In this document: one piece after another, positions 18,336 to 28,463 of the stretch | Layout of the letters: each line of letters opens with the position of its first letter | Numbering within the stretch: position 1 is the stretch's first letter | Origin: Candidatus Acidiferrales bacterium | GTDB taxonomy: Bacteria > Acidobacteriota > Terriglobia > Acidiferrales > UBA7541 | Direction: 5' to 3' | DNA: 64,000 nucleotides | Assembly: GCA_030037775.1 (NCBI GenBank) | Contig: JASHQB010000338.1 | Location: 1-64,000 of the forward strand | Made by a program: the position numbers and the translations under genes | Notes under the pieces: generated by a model | Database searches by the model: none | What the model was told of the DNA's origin: nothing | Seen by the model: the letters and a program-made list of their open reading frames with translations, nothing else

Positions 18336-20498
18336 ATGAAGATTCGCGAGAAGGCGATGTGCTGCGGATTTGCGCTCTTGATACTCGGCTTGGCTGTGAC
18401 GCTGGCGCCCTTCACAGCGTTGGCGCAGGATTCATCCGATCAGGCGATGGCAGCCCCAAGCCAGCAAGCGCCTGCGCCGCGCAGCAAAGATGGCAAGAGA
18501 CTTTTTGGCACGCGGGAAGCCCTGGAGGTTGCCCGCGTCAGCTCTCCGCGAATCTCTCCGGACGGCTCGACGGTCGCTTATCTCGTCTCCTCGCTGAAAA
18601 TGGAAAAGGATGACCCTGGAAAATCCGTGACGAATCTGTGGATCGTTCCCGCTGCCGGCCCGGCCAGCGCTGCCCGGCAATATACCCGCGGCGATAAGAG
18701 CATCTCCGATATCGCATGGTCTCCTGACGGAAAAATCATTGCCTTCGCGATGGCCGGTGAAGATGAAAAGAACGGCCCGCAGGTCTGGTTCATGTACGCA
18801 GACGGCGGCGAGCCGTGGCAGGTCACCAAACACAAATCCGGCGTGCGCGGCTTCGAGTTTTCTCCCGACGGCAAAATGCTTCTTTTGGTCGCCACCGCGG
18901 CTCCGGACCCGGATGCGGAAAAGCGCGACAAGCTTCATGACGACGCCGTCGTTGTCGACCATGATTTCAAGCTGGCGCAGCTGTGGACCTGGAACATTGC
19001 CACTAGCGACGAGAAAGAAATCACCAAGGGCGACTTCACCGTCAGCGACCCGCGTTGGTCTCCGGATGGCTCACACATCACTTTCACCACCAATCCCACG
19101 CCGCTGCTCGACGATATTAGTTTGCAGACGGCTTGGATACTCGATGTCTCCACCGGTGAAGAGCGCAAGGTTGTGGATACGACCGGCTATACGCACACCG
19201 CGCGATGGTCGCCCGACGGCAAATGGATCGCCTATCTCAGTGATCGCGGAATGATCGAGCAGGTGAATCTGTCCGTGGTCAGTGCCGACGGCGGCGAGCC
19301 GCGGAAACTGACCGCCTCGTTCGAATTGAACGCCGGCACGCCCGTTTGGGCGCCTGATGGCAAGACGATTTATTTCAGCACAGATACGCGCGAGTCCATT
19401 GATGTCTTTGCAGCCGATGTTGCCGCCGGCACGGTCCGTCAAGTGACCGACAAGCCCGCGATGATCAGCCTCGACGAAATCAGCGCAAACGGCCAAACCG
19501 CCGTCGGCACATGGACCGATCCATCCCATCCCGCCGAAGTCTTCCATTCCGATCTCAGCTTTGATTCCATCTCGCCCATCACCAACCAGAATGCCTGGCT
19601 CGCCGAGTATGCCCTGGGCGACACCGAAGTGGTTCGCTGGAAGAGCAGCAAAGACGGAATCGAAATTGACGGTATCCTCACCAAGCCAGTCGATTTCGAT
19701 CCTTCGCGCAAATATCCTTTCCTGCTCAATCCCCACGGCGGCCCCACCGGCGCATCGCCGCTCGCTTTCAATGCACAAGAGCAGATCATGGCTGCCAATG
19801 GCTACCTGATTCTCGAGCCAAACTTCCGCGGCTCCTCAGGGCGCGGCGAAAAATTCGCCATGGCAAACCAGAATGACTGGGGCGGCGGAGATTACAAAGA
19901 TGACATGAGCGGCGTTCAGGCCATCGTGGACAAGGGTTGGGCGGATCCCAGTCGCATGGGGGCGTTCGGCTGGTCCTACGGCGGCTTCATGACTTTCTGG
20001 ATCGATACGCAAACCGACCGCTTCAAGGCCATTTCACCGGGCGCTGGCTTGCCGGATCTTTATTCCATGTATTCCCAAACCGACATTCATCGCTACCTCA
20101 CCAACTTCTTCGACATGAAAGCGCCCTGGGATAATTTTCAGGAATACTGGGATCATTCGCCGATGAAATACATCGAGAACGTCAAGACGCCAACGATGAT
20201 TCTCCACGGCATCGCCGACACGCGCGTGCCGATTCCTCAAGCGGAGGAATTCTATGAGGCGTTGAAAGAGCGGCATGTGCCCGTGGAATTCGTCAAATAT
20301 CCTCGCGAAAACCACGGCTTCATCGAGCCGCGCCACATTCAAGACCGCTGGCAGCGCTACTTGGTTTTCTTCGGTAAGTACTTGGACAATCCTCCGCTCA
20401 CCGAGCCAAAGGACGTGCTCGACCGTATGGCAAAAGATTTGCCGCAAGGAAACGCCTCTTCGGAAACGCAGAGTGGCGCCGTAGGATATCAACCCTAA
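18336..20498 (+). CDS. S9 family prolyl oligopeptidase / acylaminoacyl peptidase, secreted
   Basis: Signal peptide; PD40 repeats; C-terminal alpha/beta hydrolase with GAFGWSYGGFMTFW; RBS GGAGGAG upstream. Confidence 0.92.
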   Translation: MKIREKAMCCGFALLILGLAVTLAPFTALAQDSSDQAMAAPSQQAPAPRSKDGKRLFGTREALEVARVSSPRISPDGSTVAYLVSSLKMEKDDPGKSVTNLWIVPAAGPASAARQYTRGDKSISDIAWSPDGKIIAFAMAGEDEKNGPQVWFMYADGGEPWQVTKHKSGVRGFEFSPDGKMLLLVATAAPDPDAEKRDKLHDDAVVVDHDFKLAQLWTWNIATSDEKEITKGDFTVSDPRWSPDGSHITFTTNPTPLLDDISLQTAWILDVSTGEERKVVDTTGYTHTARWSPDGKWIAYLSDRGMIEQVNLSVVSADGGEPRKLTASFELNAGTPVWAPDGKTIYFSTDTRESIDVFAADVAAGTVRQVTDKPAMISLDEISANGQTAVGTWTDPSHPAEVFHSDLSFDSISPITNQNAWLAEYALGDTEVVRWKSSKDGIEIDGILTKPVDFDPSRKYPFLLNPHGGPTGASPLAFNAQEQIMAANGYLILEPNFRGSSGRGEKFAMANQNDWGGGDYKDDMSGVQAIVDKGWADPSRMGAFGWSYGGFMTFWIDTQTDRFKAISPGAGLPDLYSMYSQTDIHRYLTNFFDMKAPWDNFQEYWDHSPMKYIENVKTPTMILHGIADTRVPIPQAEEFYEALKERHVPVEFVKYPRENHGFIEPRHIQDRWQRYLVFFGKYLDNPPLTEPKDVLDRMAKDLPQGNASSETQSGAVGYQP

Positions 20499-20584
20499 GG
20501 AAGCGTCCTAACTGCAGGCGGCCGAGCGGTCAGCGTTGTCCCTTCGCCGCCGCTCTGGTAATCTTTTTCCTACGCAACTCACGC

Positions 20585-20677
20585 GGAGAGGTGTCTGAGC
20601 GGTTGAAAGAGCCCGCCTCGAAAGCGGGTAGCCTGGCAAAACCGGGCTCGTGGGTTCAAATCCCACCCTCTCCGCCA
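20585..20677 (+). tRNA. tRNA-Ser (CGA), CCA encoded
   Basis: GGAGAGG acceptor, anticodon stem-loop CCCGC-CTCGAAA-GCGGG, long variable arm, T-arm GTGGGTTCAAATCCCAC, CCTCTCC G CCA. Confidence 0.95.
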
Positions 20678-20910
20678 TTGAGACGGAATTCGGAGCCTAC
20701 CCAGTCAGTCTCTTTGCCAGGCACCACAGCCTGGAACTTTCTTAACTGGCACGCAGCGCGTGCGGCGGGCTCTCAAATCCCACCCTCTCCGCCATTGAGC
20801 CAGAGTTTGGAGCTCTTGCCCGGCAAGCCGTTTGCCCGGCACCGTAGCCGGGAACTCTCTTAACTGGCACGCAGCGCGTGCGGCGGGCTCTCAAATCCCA
20901 CCCCCTCCGC
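20656..20910 (+). repeat. tRNA-3'-end-containing tandem repeat (period ~117-118 bp, two units plus a third partial copy)
   Basis: TCAAATCCCACCCTCTCCGCCATTGAG at 20656, 20773 and (TCAAATCCCACCCCCTCCGC) 20891; CTTAACTGGCACGCAGCGCGTGCGGCGGGCTC at 20741 and 20859. Confidence 0.9.
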
Positions 20911-20924
20911 TCCGCGAAGATCCA

Positions 20925-22791
20925 TCAAGACTTCAGGTACCAGGGCGCGCTGATCACTACGATCCTCTGCGTACGCTTGAGCAGCAGTGCCGCTTTCAAC
21001 CACGTCGCGCGCTGGTTGTGTAGGAAATATTCATACCAGTGCTTTTGCACCAGTTCCGGAATGATTACCGCGATTTGCCGCTTAGGGTTTCGTTTCTCAA
21101 GGTCGAACACATAATCCACAATCGGATTGATCACAAAGCGAAACGGCGACTCCAGCACGGTCATGTGCGGCACGGGCAAGCCTGCTTTTTTCATCGGCCT
21201 TTCCACGTATTCGACCCACTTCTTGTACACGTTTTCTTCGTCTTCACCGCAATCCACGTGCAGCACGTGCAGCTCGGAAGACAGATTGATGGCGAACTGC
21301 AATCCTTCGCGGCTGATTTTATTCCACGAGCTCGCTGGCAGCACTACGATGGGCGCCCCCACCTCAGTCAAATCGATGGGATGCGGATCGGCAATTTCTT
21401 TTTGAACTCTCGTGTAGTGCCGTCGAATCGAATACATCAAAGCGATCATCAACGGAATCAGCACCGTTACGATCCAAGCGCCTTCGACAAACTTCGTGAC
21501 CGTAACCACGACTACGGTGCCCCCGGTCATCGCCGCTCCAAAACCATTGATGAACATCGCCGCCCGCGACCTCTTCTTGCCGGCGCGCCTCCAATGCATC
21601 ACCATGCCGGCTTGAGAGAGCGTAAATGCGAGAAACGCTCCGACGGCGAACAACGGGATCAGACGGTCCGTTATGCCTCCGAACGCAATCAGCAAAATGC
21701 CGCAAAGCAGCGCGAGAACCGTGATGCCTAAGGTGTAGACCAGCCGCCTTCCTTGTATCGCCATGGGATACGGAAGATAACCATCCTGCGCCAGCAGCCT
21801 GCAGAGCCTCGGAAAATCCGCGAAGGCCGTGTTCGCGGAAAATGCCAACACCAGCAGAATCGATGCGATAGTGACGTAGTAGAAGACATTCCTGCCCACG
21901 ACCGCGGCGGTGAGTTGCGAAAGCACGCTCTGGTAGCCTGAACCCGGATCCGTCGCGCCGACATGATATGCCCGGCAGAGCACGGCGATTCCGGCCAGTA
22001 AAATCACCAACAACCCGATGATGATGCTCAGCGTGCGCTGTGCTGTTTGCACCACGGGTTCACGAAACGCGCGGACGCCATTGCTGACCGCCTCCACGCC
22101 GGTCATCGCCGTGCATCCGCTCGAAAATGCTTTCAAGATGAGCCATACGCTAACCGCGGCCGTCGCCCCTCCCAAAGAAGGCGGAGCCGTCACCGCCGTT
22201 GGATGGCCCCCTGCAGCGATGGCCTTGAAAATTCCTATCGCTAGTGTGATCAGAAGCGTTCCGGTAAAAAGGTACGTCGGAATCATGAAGATCGTTCCTG
22301 TTTCACGTACCCCGCGCAAGTTAATCACCGTGATCAGAACCAGAATGGCGACGCACAACACGACGGTATGTGGCTGAAGAGAAGGAACCGCGGAAATCAG
22401 CGCGCCCACTCCTGCCGAGATTCCGACCGCCGCGGTCAGCACGTAATCGATCATCAGTGCCGCAGCGGCCAACAGTCCAGCGGCGGGCCCCAGATTTGTC
22501 CCTGCGACCGTGTAGGATCCGCCGCCGCCAGGATAGGCATCGATCGTCTGACGATAGGAAAAGAAAACGATCAATAGAAGAATGATGATGCTAATCGTGA
22601 TGGGAACAATGTAGGCGACGCTCAACGCCCCCAACGAAATCAACAGTGCCAGCGCTGCTTCAGGTCCGTATGCCGCAGAGCTCAGTGCATCCAATCCGAA
22701 GACGGGAATGCCGCCCAGCGCCCCCAGTTTCTCGCCGCGTTCTTCTGAGGAACGCAGTGGCCGCCCGAACAAGAAATCTATGATCGACATC
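20925..22791 (-). CDS. APC-superfamily amino acid permease
   Basis: LGALGGIPVFGLDALSSAAYGPEAAL...AYPGGGGSYTVAGTNLGPAAGL; ~12 TM segments and soluble C-terminal domain. Confidence 0.88.
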
Positions 22792-23135
22792 AGTTTTCTC
22801 CGCAATATCGAAGGCCATGCATTATGAGCTAAGGTCCAATCTCATGCATGGACAAAACCGCGAATTGCGCGGCCATAGTCCTCGAACCACGGCCGCGCGC
22901 CTCCGTGGCGCTTATCCAGGCGCGCGCCCGCCAATTATGGTCTGGGTGGGAGTTTTGGTCACTATTTAACCCCGGCCCGCTTCTCACTCGTCATCCACAA
23001 CGCATCGACACTAGACTAACTGTCGCTACATCAATAGGATACGGGCTTTGGTGCGATGGCCGTCCTCATGCTCTTACACTTGTGGTTGCTAGCTTCACCT
23101 GCCAATTGCCGGTGGTTAAGGGAGTGGCGTTGAAA

Positions 23136-23723
23136 ATGAGAACGAAAAATCCGTCCAGCGGCTACACCATGCTTGAGCTCCTGGTCTCGGTTTTGGTCAT
23201 GGGGGTCATGGTCGCCGCGACGCTCGCGGAAATGCAACCAACCCTTCAGCAATTTCACGCCAACTCCGCCGCTTACTTAGTAGAAGGCCAGATGCGTCTA
23301 GCGCGGCAGACCGCTATCGCCCAACGCCGCGACGTCGTTTTGGCCTTCGTCGGCAACAACGAAATTACTCTGACCATCCAGAACATTCCGGCCGGCACTA
23401 CGGTCCTAAGCAACGTATTTCTCCCGCCGACCGTGACATTCCTACAGTTCGCTGGCAATGGCGACACACCGGATGCCTTTGGCGACTCGGGGGCGACCTG
23501 CTTCAATTATGTACCGCCGCCAACAGGAAGTTGCTCGAATCCTCCGATCATTCAGTTTCAAAGCGACGGGACCCTCATAGATGGCAACGGGAATCAGCTC
23601 GACGGCTCCATCTTCATCGGTGTGACCAACATGTCCACGACCGCGCGGGCGGTCACGATACTCGGTGCTACCGGACAGGTCCGCATGTATCACGGAACCG
23701 GAGCGGGATGGGTACAACAATGA
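23136..23723 (+). CDS. GspH/FimT-like prepilin
   Basis: MRTKNPSSGYTMLELLVSVLVMGVMVAATLAEM prepilin motif; start chosen within longer ORF. Confidence 0.82.
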   Translation: MRTKNPSSGYTMLELLVSVLVMGVMVAATLAEMQPTLQQFHANSAAYLVEGQMRLARQTAIAQRRDVVLAFVGNNEITLTIQNIPAGTTVLSNVFLPPTVTFLQFAGNGDTPDAFGDSGATCFNYVPPPTGSCSNPPIIQFQSDGTLIDGNGNQLDGSIFIGVTNMSTTARAVTILGATGQVRMYHGTGAGWVQQ

Positions 23724-24292
23724 GCTTTCATCGGCGCATAGCGAGCCCTAAAGCAATTCGCTCTTCCGCTGGATTCACCATGATTGAAGCAGCGATCTCC
23801 CTGCTCGTGCTCTCCATTGGCATCATGGGCCTCGCCGCCATGATGACCAACGGAGTTGCCTTCATGAGCATGTCGGAGGCCGACTATATCGCGCAACAAA
23901 AGGCCGAAGAAGCAGTGGAGAGCGTTTTCTATGCGCGCGACTCCCAGCTCTACACTTGGGCCCAAATTCAAAATGTTTCCAACGGTGGCATCTTCCTAAA
24001 CAACCCGGAGGTGTTGTGCGACCCCGGACCCGACGGAATCATCGGCACCGCCGATGACAATACTGCCGACCTGGACGCCATTTATACCCCCGGTCCCAGC
24101 GGCACTTTGGATGGTTCTGACGCCATCAAACAATATCTCAGCACCTATACCCGGACGATCGCGATCACCAACGTCGTAGAGCCGGGCGTAGCCACGACCG
24201 TTCTTCGCCAAATAACCGTAACCATTAATTACACTGTGGGCAGATTCCAGAGACAGTACGTGCTGACCAGCTACATTTGTCAGTGGTCATAA
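23720..24292 (+). CDS. PilV-like prepilin
   Basis: SSAGFTMIEAAISLLVLSIGIMGLAAMM; ATGA overlap with previous gene. Confidence 0.82.
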   Translation: MSFHRRIASPKAIRSSAGFTMIEAAISLLVLSIGIMGLAAMMTNGVAFMSMSEADYIAQQKAEEAVESVFYARDSQLYTWAQIQNVSNGGIFLNNPEVLCDPGPDGIIGTADDNTADLDAIYTPGPSGTLDGSDAIKQYLSTYTRTIAITNVVEPGVATTVLRQITVTINYTVGRFQRQYVLTSYICQWS

Positions 24293-24312
24293 GGTTGGCC
24301 GAGGCGCATAAC

Positions 24313-25416
24313 ATGAGACGAAACTCAGGTTTCAGCCTAATCGAACTGATGGTGGCAGTCGCCATCACCGTGACTATTGTCGGCGTTTCCCTGGATGCCC
24401 TCAATCAGGGCCAACGCGCCGCGCAGGCCATCTCGTTGATGAGCGACATGAACGAAAACCTTCGCGCGGGTATGGATCAACTCCAGCACGATTTGGTTCT
24501 GGCCGGTTCAGGCATTCCTGTCGGCGGCATTTCGATTCCCAACGGAAGCGGCGTAGCGGTCAATGAACCGTCGCCCACGGGCGACGCCTATACCTTCGCG
24601 GTCGGCGCGACTTCCATTTCCGCCATCACCCCTGGCCACGGTTTGGGACCGCTGATCTCCGGCGCCGTCAATTCCGATATGGTGACCATCATTTATGCGG
24701 ACAACGACACTTTCCCGCCTGACACGGCCACGTATCCAGAGGGTCAGGCCCTAAACGCCAACTTCATCAACGACCCTGCCGCAGTGGCCCCGGACACACC
24801 TTGCGCTGGCACCATCAACGCCGCCGGAACTTCGGTGACTTTTGACGCCAATTGCGTCGTCTTCAACACCGGCAACGGCGCCGTTGCTGTCGGCGACCTG
24901 ATCATGTTCAGCAACGCGCAAGGCAACACCTTGCAGTATGTGACTGGGGTGGCCGGCCAAGTCATGAGCTTCGCCAAAGGCGATCCCTACGACCTCAACG
25001 GTCGCACCGATCCCGCTGGCACCATAACCCAGCTTCAGTCCCCCGCCGGCAGCGGTACCTATCCGCCCACGACGGCGACGCGCATCTGGATGGTCACCTA
25101 TTATCTCGACAATACCAATCCCGCTGGCCCTCGCCTGATGCGCCAAGTCAATTTTTTCACTGCTGAGCCGGTCTCCGAGTCCATCGAGGCGTTTTGGATC
25201 ACCTACAACTTTGTCAACGGCGCTGCCTGCGGTGCAACATGCTCCAATCAGCCCATTCCGCCCGCAGGCATGAACGCAAATCAGATGATGAGCACAAATA
25301 TATTCTTGGGAGCGCGCTCCGATGCGCCGTTCTCTTGGACGAAACAGACCTTCCGCGACAACCTGATCTCTCAAATCAGCCTTCGCGGTTTGGCCTTCAC
25401 CAATCAATTCCAGTGA
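24313..25416 (+). CDS. PilW-like prepilin
   Basis: MRRNSGFSLIELMVAVAITVTIVGVSLDAL. Confidence 0.85.
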   Translation: MRRNSGFSLIELMVAVAITVTIVGVSLDALNQGQRAAQAISLMSDMNENLRAGMDQLQHDLVLAGSGIPVGGISIPNGSGVAVNEPSPTGDAYTFAVGATSISAITPGHGLGPLISGAVNSDMVTIIYADNDTFPPDTATYPEGQALNANFINDPAAVAPDTPCAGTINAAGTSVTFDANCVVFNTGNGAVAVGDLIMFSNAQGNTLQYVTGVAGQVMSFAKGDPYDLNGRTDPAGTITQLQSPAGSGTYPPTTATRIWMVTYYLDNTNPAGPRLMRQVNFFTAEPVSESIEAFWITYNFVNGAACGATCSNQPIPPAGMNANQMMSTNIFLGARSDAPFSWTKQTFRDNLISQISLRGLAFTNQFQ

Positions 25417-25441
25417 GTTTGCAGTCTCGAGGATAAATGCC

Positions 25442-28384
25442 ATGAACAACAAATCCCAGTCCGGTATGGCGCTCGCAACGAGCCTTATCGTCGTTTTCTT
25501 AATCGTTGCGCTCGTCATTGGTTTCTCGTGGATGGTCCTAATCGATCAGCGCCTCGGCGGCGTCAACGGCACCGAAACATACACTTTCTACGGCGCCGAA
25601 GCCGGTCTAGAGAAACTCACCGGCGACCTCGGCAATCTTTTTGCCAACAACTCCTCGCCTTCCGGGGCGCAAGTGAACGCCCTCGCGGTCGCGGCCAATG
25701 AACCGAACGTCCCGGGCGTCAACTACGTCATTCCGTCCGGCGCCATCGGCTATAACATCACTTTCCCGGTCGATGGTTCAGGCAATCCTGAGGCCACCGA
25801 CCATGTCATCGAGTCAGGAAACTACCAGGGCATGACCGGCTTGCTGACTCCCTACACGCTCACCGTCACCGCGCACAATGCGGTTTCAAATGCCGAAGTC
25901 CGCCTCACCCGCACGGTTCAGACCGTCGCCATTCCCGTCTTCCAATTCGGCATGTTTTCACAAACGGACTTGAGCTTCTTCCCCGGCCCCAATTTCGATT
26001 TCGGCGGCAACGTGATGACCAACGGCAACCTTTTCCTCGCCGGCGGTTCTGACCTGGTGTTTAACGGCAAGGTCTTGTCCGCCAAGGACATCATCGTCAC
26101 CAACCTTTCCAATGGCTGGCCCACCAGCAACAATTACACAGGGCAAATCTACGCTCCGACGACCTCCGGCGGATGCCCGTCCGGCACTTGGCCCACTGGC
26201 AGCACGGCAGGATGCCAGCAATTGACCCAGGGAAGCCTGGTAGGCACCATAGGCTCGGCTCAAAATGCGGCATTCCCGAATTTGGCGAAGAGCACCTACA
26301 ACAGCTACATCGGCAGCACGGAAACCGGCGTCAAGCCTGTCAACCTTTCGATCACGCTGGCCCCGGGCGCGAACCCCATCGATTTGATTCGCCGTCCTGT
26401 GGCCGGTGAAAACGCATCGAATCCCGACCTTTATTCGCAACGTTACTATGCTCAGGCCAGCATGCGCATCATGCTCTCGGACAACCAAGCCGATCTGGAC
26501 AGTTTGCCCTGCGTAGATACAACACATAACGCTCTTCAGCTCAGCGCTCAAACCACGGGCACTCTGGGCGGCGTGCCTATCGCCGAGTCAGGTGCCGTCA
26601 ATTCCGCTCACACGGCTCTTGCGGCTGGGGCCAACTACGTTAACTCAAGTAACGGATACTGGGAGGCCAATGGGCAAGCATTAATCACCGGTTACATCAA
26701 GATCGAAATCCAAACATCCTATCCCACCACGGCGGGATCATGCGGCACATGGAAAGATGTGACCTCCACGGTACTCGCCCTTGGAATCGCTGGCCGCAAT
26801 CTCAATCCCAATAAGAACTTCACGCTCGGCACGAATAGCTACTACTCTCTGCCGGCGCTCTTTCCACAGCCGGGCTCAAGTCCATCTTCGACAGGTCAGA
26901 TCGCGGCTTCGACCTGCGCCGATCCGAGCTCGACCGCCATCATCCGGCTCGAGCGCTTGCGGGACAATCCGTCGACCGGAACTGCTGCCGCCCCTTGCGG
27001 AACCACCAGCACCGTTGCTTTCGATTATTGGCCGAACCTGCTGTTCGACACCCGCGAAGGCAATCTGCGCGATCTGGAGCCTTCTGCTACTACAGTTGCT
27101 GACAGCGGCGGTACGAAGGGAACATTCGCCTATTACCAAATGCCCACGCTTGGCGGCGTCATGAACTATACAGAACTCGACATCAACGATTTGGCAACTT
27201 TCTTGACCACCAACGCCACTGGAATGCTCGCCAAAGACTCCGTCAATAGCACCAACGATTTCACCATTTACTTCTCCGATCGCCGCGGCAATTACACGCC
27301 GGCCGCCATGCCCGGAGGATGGCCTCCTCTTTCCCCCGGCGGCTACGAAACCGGCGAATACGGCTTCGAAGATTCCATCAATCCATCCAGCGGATACGGA
27401 TGTCCGGATGGAACCCTGGACAACGGCGAGACCTTCGACATGGTCGAAAATCCCGGCAACCAAGTCGTCGGTGGCACGCCCGAGGATTACGGCGAAACCA
27501 GCCCCTCGTGGCCTGTAATCACGACCAACGGTAACGCGGTTTACACAACCTACTTCACCGATCTGTGGACGAACAAGGGCATCATTGCAAATCCAAATTG
27601 CAACCCTTCGGCTGGCTTGTCTACTAGCGCGCCCTGGCCCGGTGCCTATATTGTGAATCCGCAGGAAGCTCGCGAAAACCCGCCGATGTTCTTCCGTCGT
27701 GCCCTGAAGCTTGTGAACGGCAGCAGCATCAGCCTCGGCACTTGCCCCGACGGCGTGGTTTGCGGCCTGACTATCGTCTCGGAGAATCCTGTTTACGTCC
27801 AAGGTGACTTCAACGCGGCGGCTGGCAGCGACGTGAACTCCACGCCAACGCAGGCGCACGTGGCCACCTCCGTTATCGCCGACTCAGTCACTCTGCTGTC
27901 CGATAGCTGGAACGACGTCAACTCATTCATCTTCCCCTACTACTCCGGCAGCTGTCCGAATGCCACGGGGCCGCCACAAGGCGGAGCGTGGGGTACCTGC
28001 GGCCGGAATTCCACCACGACCAACTACCGCCTTGCGGTCGTCGCTGGCAAGGGCATTTCCTTCCCTCAGCCTTCGACTTGCGGAACCGGAGCCTGCTATG
28101 ACGACTTCGGCACCGACGGTGGTGTTCACAACTTCTTGCGCTACGTCGAAGATTGGGGCGCCGCCACGCTCTATTACCGCGGCTCCGTCGTCAGCTTCTA
28201 CTACAGCCGCCAGGGCATCGGCGTGTACAAGGATGGCTTGAACAATACCGTGTACTCACCGCCGACCCGCGGCTATCAATTCGACTCCGACTTCCTGACG
28301 CCGAGCCTTTTGCCGCCGCGAACTCCGATGTTCCGCGACGTCAACACCGTCGGCTTTACGCAAGTTGTCCTGCCATCGCCATAG
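25442..28384 (+). CDS. Large PilX-like pilus assembly protein (980 aa)
   Basis: N-terminus SQSGMALATSLIVVFLIVALVIGFSWMVLIDQRLGG...TYTFYGAEAGLEKL resembles PilX N-terminus; long C-terminal ectodomain. Confidence 0.75.
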   Translation: MNNKSQSGMALATSLIVVFLIVALVIGFSWMVLIDQRLGGVNGTETYTFYGAEAGLEKLTGDLGNLFANNSSPSGAQVNALAVAANEPNVPGVNYVIPSGAIGYNITFPVDGSGNPEATDHVIESGNYQGMTGLLTPYTLTVTAHNAVSNAEVRLTRTVQTVAIPVFQFGMFSQTDLSFFPGPNFDFGGNVMTNGNLFLAGGSDLVFNGKVLSAKDIIVTNLSNGWPTSNNYTGQIYAPTTSGGCPSGTWPTGSTAGCQQLTQGSLVGTIGSAQNAAFPNLAKSTYNSYIGSTETGVKPVNLSITLAPGANPIDLIRRPVAGENASNPDLYSQRYYAQASMRIMLSDNQADLDSLPCVDTTHNALQLSAQTTGTLGGVPIAESGAVNSAHTALAAGANYVNSSNGYWEANGQALITGYIKIEIQTSYPTTAGSCGTWKDVTSTVLALGIAGRNLNPNKNFTLGTNSYYSLPALFPQPGSSPSSTGQIAASTCADPSSTAIIRLERLRDNPSTGTAAAPCGTTSTVAFDYWPNLLFDTREGNLRDLEPSATTVADSGGTKGTFAYYQMPTLGGVMNYTELDINDLATFLTTNATGMLAKDSVNSTNDFTIYFSDRRGNYTPAAMPGGWPPLSPGGYETGEYGFEDSINPSSGYGCPDGTLDNGETFDMVENPGNQVVGGTPEDYGETSPSWPVITTNGNAVYTTYFTDLWTNKGIIANPNCNPSAGLSTSAPWPGAYIVNPQEARENPPMFFRRALKLVNGSSISLGTCPDGVVCGLTIVSENPVYVQGDFNAAAGSDVNSTPTQAHVATSVIADSVTLLSDSWNDVNSFIFPYYSGSCPNATGPPQGGAWGTCGRNSTTTNYRLAVVAGKGISFPQPSTCGTGACYDDFGTDGGVHNFLRYVEDWGAATLYYRGSVVSFYYSRQGIGVYKDGLNNTVYSPPTRGYQFDSDFLTPSLLPPRTPMFRDVNTVGFTQVVLPSP

Positions 28385-28412
28385 GCCCAGCTGCATCAAT
28401 CCCGCAGCACGA

Positions 28413-28444
28413 GCGTCCCGGCCCCAGCCGGGACGCTTTTTTTT
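28413..28444 (+). terminator. Rho-independent terminator after prepilin operon
   Basis: GCGTCCCGGC-CCCA-GCCGGGACGC-TTTTTTTT. Confidence 0.95.
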
Positions 28445-28463
28445 CGTCGGCCGCGCTGCATCG

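Noticed and set aside
20682-20910. Tandem repeats after tRNA-Ser as a CRISPR array or second tRNA gene
   Set aside because: Only 2-3 units of ~118 bp with conserved interior, and no complete cloverleaf in the downstream copies.
26876-27859. 327-aa minus-strand ORF opposite the PilX-like gene
   Set aside because: Composition typical of antisense shadow; the plus-strand frame is continuous and in an operon.
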